Shown here piece by piece: positions 24,715 to 32,932 of a stretch of DNA of 64,000 nucleotides. How positions within the stretch are numbered: position 1 is the stretch's first letter; each line of letters starts with the position of its first letter. This stretch comes from Thermoleophilia bacterium (GTDB lineage Bacteria; Actinomycetota; Thermoleophilia; Miltoncostaeales; Miltoncostaeaceae). Position numbers and translations under genes: made by a program. The stretch spans positions 62,001 to 126,000 of the forward strand of contig SHVE01000003.1 in the NCBI GenBank assembly GCA_009694365.1, written 5' to 3'. The notes under the pieces are model-generated. The model did no database searches, had not been told where the DNA came from, and saw only the letters and a list, made by a program, of their open reading frames with translations.

Positions 24715-25500
24715 CTATTCCTCGTCGTGCGCCATGAGCAGATTGCAGGCGATGGCGGACGCCGCGCCCACGTTGAGGGAATCCACGCCTTCCGCCATGG
24801 GGATGGTGACCCGGGCCGCGGCCCCCGCGAGCGTGGCCGGAGTCAGGCCCGGCCCCTCGGAACCGACGATGAGCGCGACTCGCTCATCGCGTCGGGTCGC
24901 CAGTTCGTGGGTGATGGACACGGCGTCGGCCGCCGGTGTGAGGGCGAGGGCGGAGAGCCCGTAGGTGCGGCAGGTCGCGAGGATGTCGTCGGTGCACGCC
25001 CACCGACGAAGCAGGGCGGCACCCATCGAGGTGCGAAGCGCGCGGCGGCCGAGCGGATCGCCGGATCCGGGTCCCATGAGCACGGCATCAACACCCAGCG
25101 CCATGGCGCTGCGCATAATCGTCCCCACGTTCGATGGGGTGGCCACGCCCTCGAGGGCGAGCACGCGTCGCGCCCCGGGGAGTACGTCGTCCAGGCGCGG
25201 ATCGGGTGGCCGCCGGAAGAGGCACAGCAGGTCGCGTACCGCCCCGAAGCCCGTGAGGGACTGGATCGCCGGTGGATCGAGGTGGATGACCGGACACCCG
25301 AGGTCGGGGATCCCGGTGCTGCTGCGCGTGTTTACGAGCAGTGCGACGGGTACGTGTCCGGCCTCGATCGTCCGTAACACGAGTCGCTCCCCCTCGGCCA
25401 CGAACATCGCCCCCTCCCCGGAGGGGGGAGGCCGCCGCAACCGCGATTCGTGACCACGCAGGTCACGGAACATCTCCCGGATGGGGGCGTCGTCGGTCAT
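24715..25500 (-). CDS. TrmH/SpoU family RNA 2'-O-methyltransferase
   Basis: SPOUT-fold enzyme that methylates ribose 2'-OH in rRNA or tRNA. It has an L30-like substrate-binding region (FVAEGERLVLRTIEAGH, about residues 31-47) and three SPOUT motifs: ALEGVATPSNVGTIMRSAMALG (about 125-145), VALIVGSEGPGL (about 214-225) and VTIPMAEGVDSLNVGAASAI (about 236-255, the knot). ATG 25500 gives 261 residues; an upstream in-frame ATG would add about 20. The target base is not determinable. A second paralogue lies at 42051-42821. Confidence 0.9.
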   Translation of the reverse strand: MTDDAPIREMFRDLRGHESRLRRPPPSGEGAMFVAEGERLVLRTIEAGHVPVALLVNTRSSTGIPDLGCPVIHLDPPAIQSLTGFGAVRDLLCLFRRPPDPRLDDVLPGARRVLALEGVATPSNVGTIMRSAMALGVDAVLMGPGSGDPLGRRALRTSMGAALLRRWACTDDILATCRTYGLSALALTPAADAVSITHELATRRDERVALIVGSEGPGLTPATLAGAAARVTIPMAEGVDSLNVGAASAIACNLLMAHDEE

Positions 25501-25817
25501 CCGGAGCGTGCCGGGTGGCGACGCGGGGCCATCCTTGGCCACGGTGATCCTCGGTGTGACCATCCGGTCGTGGTGGCCGCACCGAGAGCGACGGCGCCGG
25601 GTGTGGTGCGGCTGTCCCCATCCCCGGAGGGGTCGGACCTGGTGGTCCCCACCGTCCTGGGTGACCTCGGATCGTTCGGTGCCATGAGTGCCCCGCGGGC
25701 GCCACCATCCACGGTGCGATGGGGCGCGGCCCCGGGAGCACCCACCCGCGCCACGACGTTTCGGGTTCCGGTGACGCCGCCGCCGGTCACGGCGATGCGG
25801 GTGATGGTGTGCACCAT
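25497..25817 (-). CDS. Possible small ORF upstream of the SPOUT methyltransferase gene
   Basis: An open frame of about 106 residues begins ATGGTGCACACC, with GGAGG just upstream (best spaced for GTG 25814) and TAGCGT on the minus strand at 25850-25845. Its stop overlaps the methyltransferase ATG as ATGA. The first third has coding-like third positions (VHTITRIAVTGGGVTGTRNV), but the rest is low-complexity Pro/Arg/Thr-rich and resembles no family. The start signals look real; the protein may be degraded or frameshifted. Confidence 0.3.
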   Translation of the reverse strand: MVHTITRIAVTGGGVTGTRNVVARVGAPGAAPHRTVDGGARGALMAPNDPRSPRTVGTTRSDPSGDGDSRTTPGAVALGAATTTGWSHRGSPWPRMAPRRHPARSG

Positions 25818-25850
25818 TTCCTCCAATCGGTAGGGACGTTCGCGACGCTA

Positions 25851-26031
25851 CCAACGGGCGCGGGTCCGGGGCGCGCGTACGCGGTCGATCGCCGCATCGG
25901 GGGGCCCCGACCGGCGTGTCGGTGACGATCCTCCGGGTCACAACCGGTGGTCCCAGGTCGTTTATCCCGGGCGGTGGGGTGGCCCCCGTGGTTTGCTCCG
26001 GGGAACTGCACACCCGACTCGCGGAGGCAGC
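25851..26031. other. Divergent intergenic region
   Basis: Separates the minus-strand small ORF/methyltransferase pair from the carboxymuconolactone-decarboxylase gene. CGGAGG at 26022-26027 is the ribosome-binding site of the latter. Nothing else is recognised. Confidence 0.35.
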
Positions 26032-26421
26032 ATGACGACGCACGATTCGAGGTCGCGCGAAGAGGTCCACATCGACGGCGTGGCCCGGGTGAAGGACATC
26101 CTGGGTCCGAAGGCCGAGGAGTCGCTCGCCACCCTCGGCGAGTTGGGCGAACGCATCATCACAACGATCTACGGCGACATCTACGGACGCCCCGGGCTCG
26201 ACGTTCGCGAGCGGCAGATCGCCACGCTCGCGATGCTCATGGCGCTGGGCGGGAAGGACCGTCAGGTCAAGGTGCACATGCGCGCAGGGCTGCGTTTGGG
26301 AATCACCGAGGAGCAGTTGCGCGAGATGGTTATCCAACTCGCCGCCTACGCCGGGTTCCCCGCGGCCATCAACGCCCAGGCCCAGTTGAACGAGGTTCTC
26401 GCCGAGGAGGCGGGGGACTGA
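26032..26421 (+). CDS. Carboxymuconolactone decarboxylase family protein
   Basis: 129-residue helical protein of the CMD/AhpD superfamily. The family core is seen at DVRERQIATLAMLMALGGK (about residues 60-78), KVHMRAGLRLGITEEQLREM (about 82-101) and AAYAGFPAAINA (about 106-117). The redox CxxC of AhpD is absent, so it resembles the decarboxylase branch rather than alkylhydroperoxidases. The substrate is unknown. ATG 26032 has CGGAGG five bases upstream. It heads a three-gene set with a small membrane protein and a flavin-dependent oxidoreductase. Confidence 0.85.
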   Translation: MTTHDSRSREEVHIDGVARVKDILGPKAEESLATLGELGERIITTIYGDIYGRPGLDVRERQIATLAMLMALGGKDRQVKVHMRAGLRLGITEEQLREMVIQLAAYAGFPAAINAQAQLNEVLAEEAGD

Positions 26422-26431
26422 GGAGGGCAGG

Positions 26432-26474
26432 GGTGTCAGACACCGCTCGCGCCGTGAACCCGGTGTCAGACACC
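26432..26474. repeat. Paired copies of dispersed palindrome GGTGTCAGACACC
   Basis: Two exact copies (26432-26444 and 26462-26474) 30 bp apart. Flanking CTCGCGCC and GGGCGCGAG can also pair, so the block folds into a larger hairpin. It overlaps the 5' end of the small membrane protein gene. Confidence 0.75.
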
Positions 26475-26789
26475 GGGCGCGAGACGCGGGCCCAGATCGT
26501 TCCGCGCGTTGCGGCCGAGCAGGAGGGACTCCATCCGCATCCCGAGTACACACACACCGCACGGCGACGGGCGGGGGTGCTCGGTGGCGTCATGGTTCCC
26601 GTGAGCCTCCTCATTGGGTGGGCCATCGGAGTCCCACTCGGCTGGCCACCACTGCTATGGATCTCGTGTGGGCTGGGGATCAGCCTGGGAGTCGTCTATG
26701 TGGTGTACGTCATCATCGCGGAACGGGATGATGACCGGATCCCGCGCGAGCTCGACACGGTGCGGCGACAGAGGGGGGTGGCACCGTGA
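26433..26789 (+). CDS. Small membrane protein, two predicted spans
   Basis: 118 residues if GTG 26433 is used. It has a soluble N-terminus of about 50 residues with many charged groups, then hydrophobic stretches GVLGGVMVPVSLLIGWAIGV and PPLLWISCGLGISLGVVYVV (about residues 47-95) and a charged tail. Topology suggests both ends inside. GTG 26433 follows AGGAGGGCAG but lies inside a dispersed repeat; GTG 26454 and 26463 are in-frame alternatives. The two repeat copies are exactly 30 bp apart, so they keep frame. It overlaps the next gene as GTGA. Confidence 0.65.
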   Translation: MSDTARAVNPVSDTGRETRAQIVPRVAAEQEGLHPHPEYTHTARRRAGVLGGVMVPVSLLIGWAIGVPLGWPPLLWISCGLGISLGVVYVVYVIIAERDDDRIPRELDTVRRQRGVAP

Positions 26790-27865
26790 GTACGGGGATC
26801 GAACTTGGCATCTACTCCTTCGGCGACGCCACGCCCAATCCGGTGACGGGCCGTCGCATTGACGAGGGCCAGCGGGTGCGGGACCTGATCGAGGAGATCG
26901 TGCTGGCCGATGAGGTCGGACTCGACGTCTTCGGGGTCGGGGAGCACCATCGGGCGGACTTCCCGGTGTCGTCACCCGCCACCGTCCTTGCCGCCGCGGC
27001 GTCGCGCACGTCGCGTATCCGCCTTACGAGCGCGGTGACGGTGTTGTCATCGGACGACCCGGTGCGGGTATTTCAGGATTTCGCCACCATTGACCTCATT
27101 TCCCAGGGCCGCGCGGAGATCATGGCCGGCCGGGGATCGTTCATCGAGTCGTTCCCGCTCTTTGGGTACGACCTGGACGATTACGCCGATCTGTATCTCG
27201 AGAAGCTCGACCTGCTATTGGCCCTGCGCGATCAGGAGGTCGTCACATGGAAGGGACGCCTCAGGCCGTCGATCGCAGAGCGGCCGGTGTATCCACGGCC
27301 CCAGCAGGATCCATTGCCGGTGTGGATCGCCGTCGGTGGCACGCCGCAGTCGGTGGTCAACGCGGCGGCCCGTGGCCTGCCCATTTCCCTCGCGATCATC
27401 GGTGCGGCCGCGCAGCCCTTCGTGCCGCTCATCACCCTCTATCGTGAGGCGTTGTCCGAGCACGGGCATGATCCCGCCACCATCCCCGTGGGCATCGGCA
27501 CCCATGGGTTCATCGCCACGACATCCCAGCGGGCGTTCGACATCGCGGCGGACGGCATCATGACGGCGATGAACCAGATCGGGCGCGAGCGTGGATGGGG
27601 CAGGGAGATCGACCGCGCGGAGATCGATCGGATGCGCCAGCCGCACGCGGCCCTAATGGTGGGCAATCCGGAGGAGGTCGCCGGGAAGATCTTGGTGAAC
27701 CACGAGATGTTCGGCAACCGGCGGGCGCTCATCCATCTGGGCATCGGGAACCCTCCGCACGCCGACATGATGCGTGCGATCGAGCTCTACGGAACCGAGG
27801 TCGCACCCCTCGTGCGCACCGAAGTCGCACGACGGGATGCCCTCTCCGCGTCGAGTAGCCGCTGA
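26786..27865 (+). CDS. LLM class flavin-dependent oxidoreductase (luciferase-like)
   Basis: TIM-barrel FMN- or F420-dependent oxidoreductase. The family is seen in EEIVLADEVGLDVFGVGEHH (about residues 37-56), the QDFATIDLISQGRAEIMAGRGSF segment (split here at about 92-114) and PVWIAVGGTPQSVVNAAARG (about 180-199). 359 residues is normal. Substrate is unknown. Translation is coupled to the upstream membrane protein, and the CMD gene before it suggests a small catabolic or redox unit (inference). Confidence 0.88.
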   Translation: MSTGIELGIYSFGDATPNPVTGRRIDEGQRVRDLIEEIVLADEVGLDVFGVGEHHRADFPVSSPATVLAAAASRTSRIRLTSAVTVLSSDDPVRVFQDFATIDLISQGRAEIMAGRGSFIESFPLFGYDLDDYADLYLEKLDLLLALRDQEVVTWKGRLRPSIAERPVYPRPQQDPLPVWIAVGGTPQSVVNAAARGLPISLAIIGAAAQPFVPLITLYREALSEHGHDPATIPVGIGTHGFIATTSQRAFDIAADGIMTAMNQIGRERGWGREIDRAEIDRMRQPHAALMVGNPEEVAGKILVNHEMFGNRRALIHLGIGNPPHADMMRAIELYGTEVAPLVRTEVARRDALSASSSR

Positions 27866-27890
27866 CCCTCCCGATCGGCGGAGTCCGACG

Positions 27891-27896
27891 GTAAGG
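27891..27896 (+). promoter_or_regulatory. Putative -10 (TAAGGT) of the zinc-ribbon gene
   Basis: TAAGGT, then six bases, then ATG 27904. Predicted leaderless mRNA. Confidence 0.5.
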
Positions 27897-27903
27897 TTCC
27901 CCC

Positions 27904-28104
27904 ATGGCCGACAACGAATCTGGGACCGACATCAGCGTGACCACCGATGCACCGCCGTGCCCGAAGTGCGGCGCGGCCACGTTTGCAACGACCCGCCGAA
28001 TGCGAACGCACATCCTCGAGGGCGCCACCGCCGTCCCACGTGACCACAGTCATCCGGTCTGGCGCTGCATGCGGTGCTCCAACGAGGTCATGCGTAGCAC
28101 CTGA
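27904..28104 (+). CDS. Small zinc-ribbon protein, 66 aa
   Basis: Two CxxC knuckles (CPKC at about residues 19-22 and CMRC at about 55-58) separated by about 32 residues form a zinc ribbon; the N-terminus is acidic and Thr-rich. Function is unknown. The start is fixed by TAAGGT six bases upstream. The RecX-like gene follows in another frame and may overlap it. Confidence 0.7.
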   Translation: MADNESGTDISVTTDAPPCPKCGAATFATTRRMRTHILEGATAVPRDHSHPVWRCMRCSNEVMRST

Positions 28105-28921
28105 TCCCCTCGCGACCCCGAGCGTCATCACGGCGCTCCGCGGGTCATCCGATGGGCGCACGATCCGCGTTGAGAAGGACGGCGCACGGTGGCTCCGTCT
28201 ACCGGTGTATCTGGCCGCCGACCTGCACCTGTTCACCGGCGAGGAGATGGACGCCGCCCGCGTGGCCGAGGTCGAGGGTGCAGTGGCCCTCGAGAAGTTG
28301 TGGGACGCCGCGCTCCGGTTTACCGTGGGCCGTGGCCGTGCCGAGCGCGAGGTGGCGTGGCGCCTACGCCACCGACACGCTGACGAGCACCAGATTGCGC
28401 GCGTCATGGTTCGGCTGGTAGCGGCCGGTTTGGGGGATGAAGATTCCAACGCCGACCTCCGCGTGGAGCGGCTCGCCGCGCGCGGCTGGGGATCGCGGCG
28501 CATCCGCACCGAGATGCTGAGCGTGGGGTTTGCGTCCGACACCGTGGCGCGGGCAGTGGGGGAGGGTCTCGCGATCGATCACGATGTCCTGCTGCTCACG
28601 GACATGGTGGAGCGCATGGGGGTGCCCGCCACGCCCGAGGAGCGCCGTCGCATGGCGGCCCGCCTCGAGCGGCGCGGACTGCCGCCGGCCGCTGTACGCG
28701 AGGCTCTACGGCCGGATGAGGACGAGCAGGAACACCGGACGGTGGCACCGGAGGCTGAGGAACTCATCCGTCAGGTACGTCGTCGCTACCCCACGCAGGG
28801 AATCGAGGCCGCCGCCGGCCGGCGGGCGCTCAGCTGGCTCGTGCGCCGGGGGGTGGGGCCGGGCGAGGCCCGCCACATCTTGGCAGCGGCCGCGGAGGAC
28901 GAGGGCGAGGGCGGGGGCTAA
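28040..28921 (+). CDS. RecX-like regulatory protein
   Basis: RecX modulates RecA filaments. Helical repeats typical of the family are seen: LEKLWDAALRFTVGRGRAER (about residues 75-95) where the family has aLryLa.R.rSr.El, then LVAAGLGDEDSNADLRVERLAARGWGSRRIRTEML (split, about 115-150) and GLAIDHDVLLL. The N-terminus around ITALRGSSDGRTIRVEKDGA also matches RecX. Start is uncertain: no ATG/GTG/TTG exists between the zinc-ribbon stop and the conserved region. GTG 28040 overlaps the previous gene by 65 nt, and ATC 28127 would match the family N-terminus. It is not next to recA, as RecX often is. Confidence 0.7.
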   Translation: MTTVIRSGAACGAPTRSCVAPDPLATPSVITALRGSSDGRTIRVEKDGARWLRLPVYLAADLHLFTGEEMDAARVAEVEGAVALEKLWDAALRFTVGRGRAEREVAWRLRHRHADEHQIARVMVRLVAAGLGDEDSNADLRVERLAARGWGSRRIRTEMLSVGFASDTVARAVGEGLAIDHDVLLLTDMVERMGVPATPEERRRMAARLERRGLPPAAVREALRPDEDEQEHRTVAPEAEELIRQVRRRYPTQGIEAAAGRRALSWLVRRGVGPGEARHILAAAAEDEGEGGG

Positions 28922-29233
28922 GCCGCATCGCCCGCGGCGGGTCAGCGGGAGAGGCGTCCCGCCCCTAGGGTGTTCGTGGTCACCGGGTTCACGTCGCCAA
29001 CCGTTCCTCCGCATGTCGTCGATCCACACGCCGCGTCGCACCGGCACTCTGGCCGCCGTGTCGGCGTCAGGGGCCGGGTGGGCGAGGAGCGAGGAGCGGG
29101 TTCACGGAACGACGGCGCCCTGTCGGGTACGTCCGGTCGTGCCGGTCATCGTGGTGTGAACACCGATCGTCGCGATACCGGTCCGTACCGCGTGCGTTCG
29201 AGGACGCGGCGGTGCACACCGGTTCCCCACGGG
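28922..29233. other. Intergenic region, convergent 3' ends
   Basis: About 310 bases between the RecX-like stop and the stop of the large minus-strand fusion gene. No gene, hairpin of note or RNA was recognised. Confidence 0.4.
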
Positions 29234-32200
29234 TCAGGGGGTGTCGGTGAACTCCACGATTGCCGCGCCCGACGTGAGTCCGGCGCCGAATGCCACGAGC
29301 CCCCCGAGTCCGCGCGGGCCGGTGGGAAGGTGCTCGGCGATGGCGATGGGGATGGTGGACGACGACGTATTCCCCCATCGGTCCACGTTTACGACGAAAC
29401 GATCCGCGGGCAGGCCGCTGCGGGCCTGTATCGACGAGATAATGCGGCCGTTCGCTTGATGCGGCACCACGTGCATGAGATCGGCGACGCTCACGCCGGA
29501 TCCACTCGCCGCACGGTCGAGCATCCGCAGCATCTCCCGCACGGCACGGGTGTAGACACGCGGGCCATCCATAAACAGGTAGTCCGTGGTACGCGGGCCG
29601 TGATGGATGATGGAGCCGTCGTCACCGCTGGCCGCGAGGACCGGTCGGTGCAGCAGGAGCGGTGAGTCGCCGAGGCGGTCGGGGCCGTTGACGACCGTGG
29701 CGGTGACCGCATCACCGAAGACCACGACGGTGTCGAAGTCGTCGGGATCCACGTAACGGGTCATCGCCTCGGCGGTGATGACGAGGATTGACGCATCGCG
29801 TCGTTGCTGCAGGATGTCGTGCGCGGTCTGCAGGGCGTAGAGGTATCCCGAGCATGCGGCCGAGACGTCGCTGGCGGCCACGTCGGCGGGGCCGTCATCC
29901 ACGGCGAGGAGGTTCTGCACCATGCAGGCCACACTGGGGCTGAGATTGGGTGGGGTACCCGTAGCCACGATGATGGACTCGAGGTCACCGAGGGCGAGTC
30001 CCTGGCTGTCGAGGGCCTGCCGAGCGGCAGCGGCCGCCAACGTGATGAGGTCCTCATCGTCGGCGAGGACCGGTCGCTGGCGGATGCCGGTGCGCCGGAT
30101 GATGTCGCCTTCGCTGCGGCCGGGGAATCGGGCGGCGATCTCGGCATTGGTGAGGATGTGACGGCCGGCGCGCACGGAGATGCCGGCGAGCCCCACGGGC
30201 AGCGACACCGACTCGGCGGCCCGCGCGGCGGTGCGTACGGGCGATGGGGCGGATCCCGGAACGCGGCGCACACGGACGATGGGCTCCGCGGGAATGCGCC
30301 GACGCGTGGCCTCGGCGCCCGGAGCCAGACGGATGCGCGCAAGGGGCGTACCCACGAGCACCGACGCGAATTCGTCGTGGAGCTCAGCGATCTCGCCCGC
30401 TGCCGGGGCGGCCAACTCGAATGCGGCCTTGTCGCCCTCGCACTCGGCGATGACCTGCCCCTCGGTGACGGTGTCCCCGTCCGCCACCAGCCACTCGAGC
30501 ACCATCATCTGCTGGTCGGCCGGGCTCGATCCGATGGCCTCCACCACCAGTACGCCGTCCTCGTGGTGCGGGGTGCTCACCTCTACCTCGAGGCCCCCGA
30601 GGAGGGTGGCCACGGTCTGGACGATGTCCCGCGTGGAGGGCAACAGCTCGATCTGGTTGACGTAGTTGTTGGGCACCCAAGTGTCGGGGCGCACCACCCG
30701 GCGCGTGGTGATCTCGCCCTCGAGGTGGTCCGAGACGGTGGCCACGACCTCGGCCCCGAAGCCGCCGCTGAGGTTGTCCTCGTGCACGATTACCAGACGG
30801 CGGGTGCGGGCGACGCTGGCGACCACGGCCTCCCGGTCCCAGGGCGAGATGCTGCGCAGGTCGATGACGTCCACATCCACCCCAGCGGCATCGAGCACTG
30901 CGGCGGCACGCTCGGCGATCGGCGCCGCCGACCCCCAACTGACGAGCGTGACGTCATCACCCCGGTGCCGCACGGCGGCGGTACCGGGTACGATCGGTCG
31001 CACCGGACCCTCGGCGCGCGTGGCGCGCGCGGGATCGTTGAGGCAGGTCTTCGGATAGAGGATGAGAGTGGGGCGTTCGCCGTCGAGGGCCGCATCAAGC
31101 ATTCCGGCGGCGTCGGCGGCGGTGCTCGGCATGAACACGTCGAGCCCGGGGATGTGGGCGAACGTGGCCTCGAAAGTCTGGGAGTGGAAGGGACCGAGTC
31201 CCGGGCGATACCCGCCGCAGGGCGCCAGCACCACGACGGGGGCTGCCCACGCGCCGCCGGTGCGCCAGTGGATGGTGGCTAACTCCGACACGATCTGGTT
31301 GAAGGCCAGAGGAAGGAAGTCGGCGAACTGCACCATCGCCACGGGGCGACCACCGGCGAGCGCTCGCCCGATCGCGGTACCCACGATGGTGGATTCGCTG
31401 AGTGTCGCGTTGGTGACCCGTCCGGGGAATTCCGTGGACAGGCCACGGGTCAGGCCGAAGACATCGCCCTTGGGGTCCTCGATGTCCTGCCCGAGCAGCG
31501 ACACACGCGGGTCGTTCCTTAGATGGTCGCCGAGCACGTCACGCATGGCTTCGAGCATGGTGCGCGGGGACCCCGACTCGGCGGGCGCCGGGGCCACGGC
31601 ACGGGCGACGACGGAGGACCCGACGGGGGCGCTGGCGCCATGCGTGACCACGGGATCGGGCGCCGCGAGGGCACGAGCGGCCGCCGCACGTACCTCGGAC
31701 TCCACCTCACGGTCGAGATCGGTCAGTTCGGTGGAGGACACGCCGTCGGCCAGCAGGTGCTCGCGCAGGGCCAGGACGGGATCACCGGTGGTGCGGGCCG
31801 TCGTACGCTCGGCCTCGTCGCGGTACGTCGACTCGTCGTCGGCGTTGGTGTGGTGCGTGAGGCGCTCGGTGCGGACCACCATGATCGAGGGCCGACGCGA
31901 CTCACGCATGGCCGTGACCACATGTTCGGTCACGGCGTCGAGCGTGACCGGGTCACGACCATCCGCCCGGATGATGGGCACGCCGAGGAATGAGTCCTCG
32001 GCGCCGCGGGTCGTGTCGTAGAAGGTGCGCCCGGCGGTGTGGGTCGAGATGGCGTAGCCATTGTCCTCAATCCAGAAGAGCACGGGCAACTGCGCACGCG
32101 AGGCCTCGGCGATGGCCTCCATGACCTCCCCCTGTTGGGTGGTGCCGTCACCGATACTGGCCACCACGATGGGGGCACCGTCCTGGTGGGCCACCTCCTG

Positions 32201-32668
32201 GGCAACACCCACGGCATGGAGCAGACCGTTGCCGGTGGGAACCGTCATCGGCATCACGTGGAGGGCACGGTCATTGAAGAACGCCGGCATCTGGCGTCCG
32301 CCGGAGTCGCTCTCTGCGGTCGAGAGCAGCGCGTGGAAAAAGCGCTCGGGCGTGATGCCACACCGGATGAGTAGGGCGCGCGAGCGGTAGTGAGGTTGCA
32401 ACCAGTCCTGCGGACCCAGATGGTTGGGGAGAACCGCCGACGCCTCGTGCCCGGTTCCGCTGATTTGGAAGGACGCCTCGCCGCGCTGGACGAGCTCTTC
32501 CTCCACCGCATCGACCCAGCGAGCGCACGTCATGGCGCGGAGGGTCTCCAATGCACGCAGGGATTGCGTGCGGGACTGCGTGCTCAGGGTGTCGCCGGTC
32601 CTTCCGGTGAGGGGCGGGATGACATCGCCCGGGTCGAAATCCAACGATAGGCGGGCATCCGGACGCAT
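29234..32668 (-). CDS. Four-domain fusion: 2-oxoacid dehydrogenase E1 alpha - E1 beta - lipoyl domain - ketoacyl-ACP synthase III
   Basis: 1,144 residues. Residues about 37-315 are TPP-dependent E1 alpha (GDGTTQQGEVMEAI ... EDNGYAIS, about 173-207). About 367-693 are E1 beta (LGQDIEDPKGDVFGLT, QFADFLPLAFNQIVSE, active-site-region GPFHSQ near 495). About 706-781 form a lipoyl domain with lipoylation motif GDKA (Lys near 747). After a Pro/Ala/Arg linker, about 823-1144 is KAS III (FabH-like) with Cys939 (SAACSGY), His1070 (VPHQAN) and Asn1100 (RWGNTSSS). No E2 acyltransferase core or E3 is present. Inferred role: decarboxylate a 2-oxoacid, carry the acyl group on the tethered lipoyl arm, and prime a Claisen condensation, for example branched or unusual fatty acids. 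Start ATG 32668 has GAGGG upstream. The acyl substrate is unknown. Confidence 0.88.
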   Translation of the reverse strand: MRPDARLSLDFDPGDVIPPLTGRTGDTLSTQSRTQSLRALETLRAMTCARWVDAVEEELVQRGEASFQISGTGHEASAVLPNHLGPQDWLQPHYRSRALLIRCGITPERFFHALLSTAESDSGGRQMPAFFNDRALHVMPMTVPTGNGLLHAVGVAQEVAHQDGAPIVVASIGDGTTQQGEVMEAIAEASRAQLPVLFWIEDNGYAISTHTAGRTFYDTTRGAEDSFLGVPIIRADGRDPVTLDAVTEHVVTAMRESRRPSIMVVRTERLTHHTNADDESTYRDEAERTTARTTGDPVLALREHLLADGVSSTELTDLDREVESEVRAAAARALAAPDPVVTHGASAPVGSSVVARAVAPAPAESGSPRTMLEAMRDVLGDHLRNDPRVSLLGQDIEDPKGDVFGLTRGLSTEFPGRVTNATLSESTIVGTAIGRALAGGRPVAMVQFADFLPLAFNQIVSELATIHWRTGGAWAAPVVVLAPCGGYRPGLGPFHSQTFEATFAHIPGLDVFMPSTAADAAGMLDAALDGERPTLILYPKTCLNDPARATRAEGPVRPIVPGTAAVRHRGDDVTLVSWGSAAPIAERAAAVLDAAGVDVDVIDLRSISPWDREAVVASVARTRRLVIVHEDNLSGGFGAEVVATVSDHLEGEITTRRVVRPDTWVPNNYVNQIELLPSTRDIVQTVATLLGGLEVEVSTPHHEDGVLVVEAIGSSPADQQMMVLEWLVADGDTVTEGQVIAECEGDKAAFELAAPAAGEIAELHDEFASVLVGTPLARIRLAPGAEATRRRIPAEPIVRVRRVPGSAPSPVRTAARAAESVSLPVGLAGISVRAGRHILTNAEIAARFPGRSEGDIIRRTGIRQRPVLADDEDLITLAAAAARQALDSQGLALGDLESIIVATGTPPNLSPSVACMVQNLLAVDDGPADVAASDVSAACSGYLYALQTAHDILQQRRDASILVITAEAMTRYVDPDDFDTVVVFGDAVTATVVNGPDRLGDSPLLLHRPVLAASGDDGSIIHHGPRTTDYLFMDGPRVYTRAVREMLRMLDRAASGSGVSVADLMHVVPHQANGRIISSIQARSGLPADRFVVNVDRWGNTSSSTIPIAIAEHLPTGPRGLGGLVAFGAGLTSGAAIVEFTDTP

Positions 32669-32853
32669 GCCCTCGACCGTCGTGCGATGGCACCGACTAT
32701 TCGCGGGCGTCGTGGGCCACGGCGATGCGTCGGTCCGCCCCATCGCGGGCCGCAGAGATCACGATCGCGCGGACGATGCTCGCGACAGACCTCCCCACTC
32801 TGTGTGGTGGTTCGATTACCCGGCGGAGGAGTACGACGAGGCCCGTGGCCACG

Positions 32854-32900
32854 ATTGTTACGTGTCAGACACCTCGCGTCGTAGACCGGGTGTCGACACC
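32854..32900. repeat. Dispersed palindrome pair upstream of the fusion gene
   Basis: ATTGTTACGTGTCAGACACC (32854-32873) and GGTGTCGACACC (32889-32900). The first 20 bp recur exactly, inverted, at 50755-50774. They lie in the gap between the fusion gene and the glycosidase gene. Confidence 0.75.
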
Positions 32901-32932
32901 GCTCGGCCTCATCGCCGCGTTGGCACCTTCGA

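Noticed and set aside
26432..26474. CRISPR array
   Set aside because: Only two palindromic copies 30 bp apart, repeats of 13 bp, no further units and no cas genes.
25501..26562. Very long N-terminal extension of the SPOUT methyltransferase (615-residue frame)
   Set aside because: The upstream part is Arg/Pro/His-rich with no domain, crosses the CMD and membrane-protein genes on the other strand, and a family-like start exists at ATG 25500.
29804..31282. Long plus-strand open frame (about 490 codons) opposite the E1-lipoyl-KAS fusion
   Set aside because: It is the antisense shadow of a gene with very high third-position G+C; its product has no family features and no start signals. Many similar antisense frames exist, for example opposite argJ, secA and thrC.
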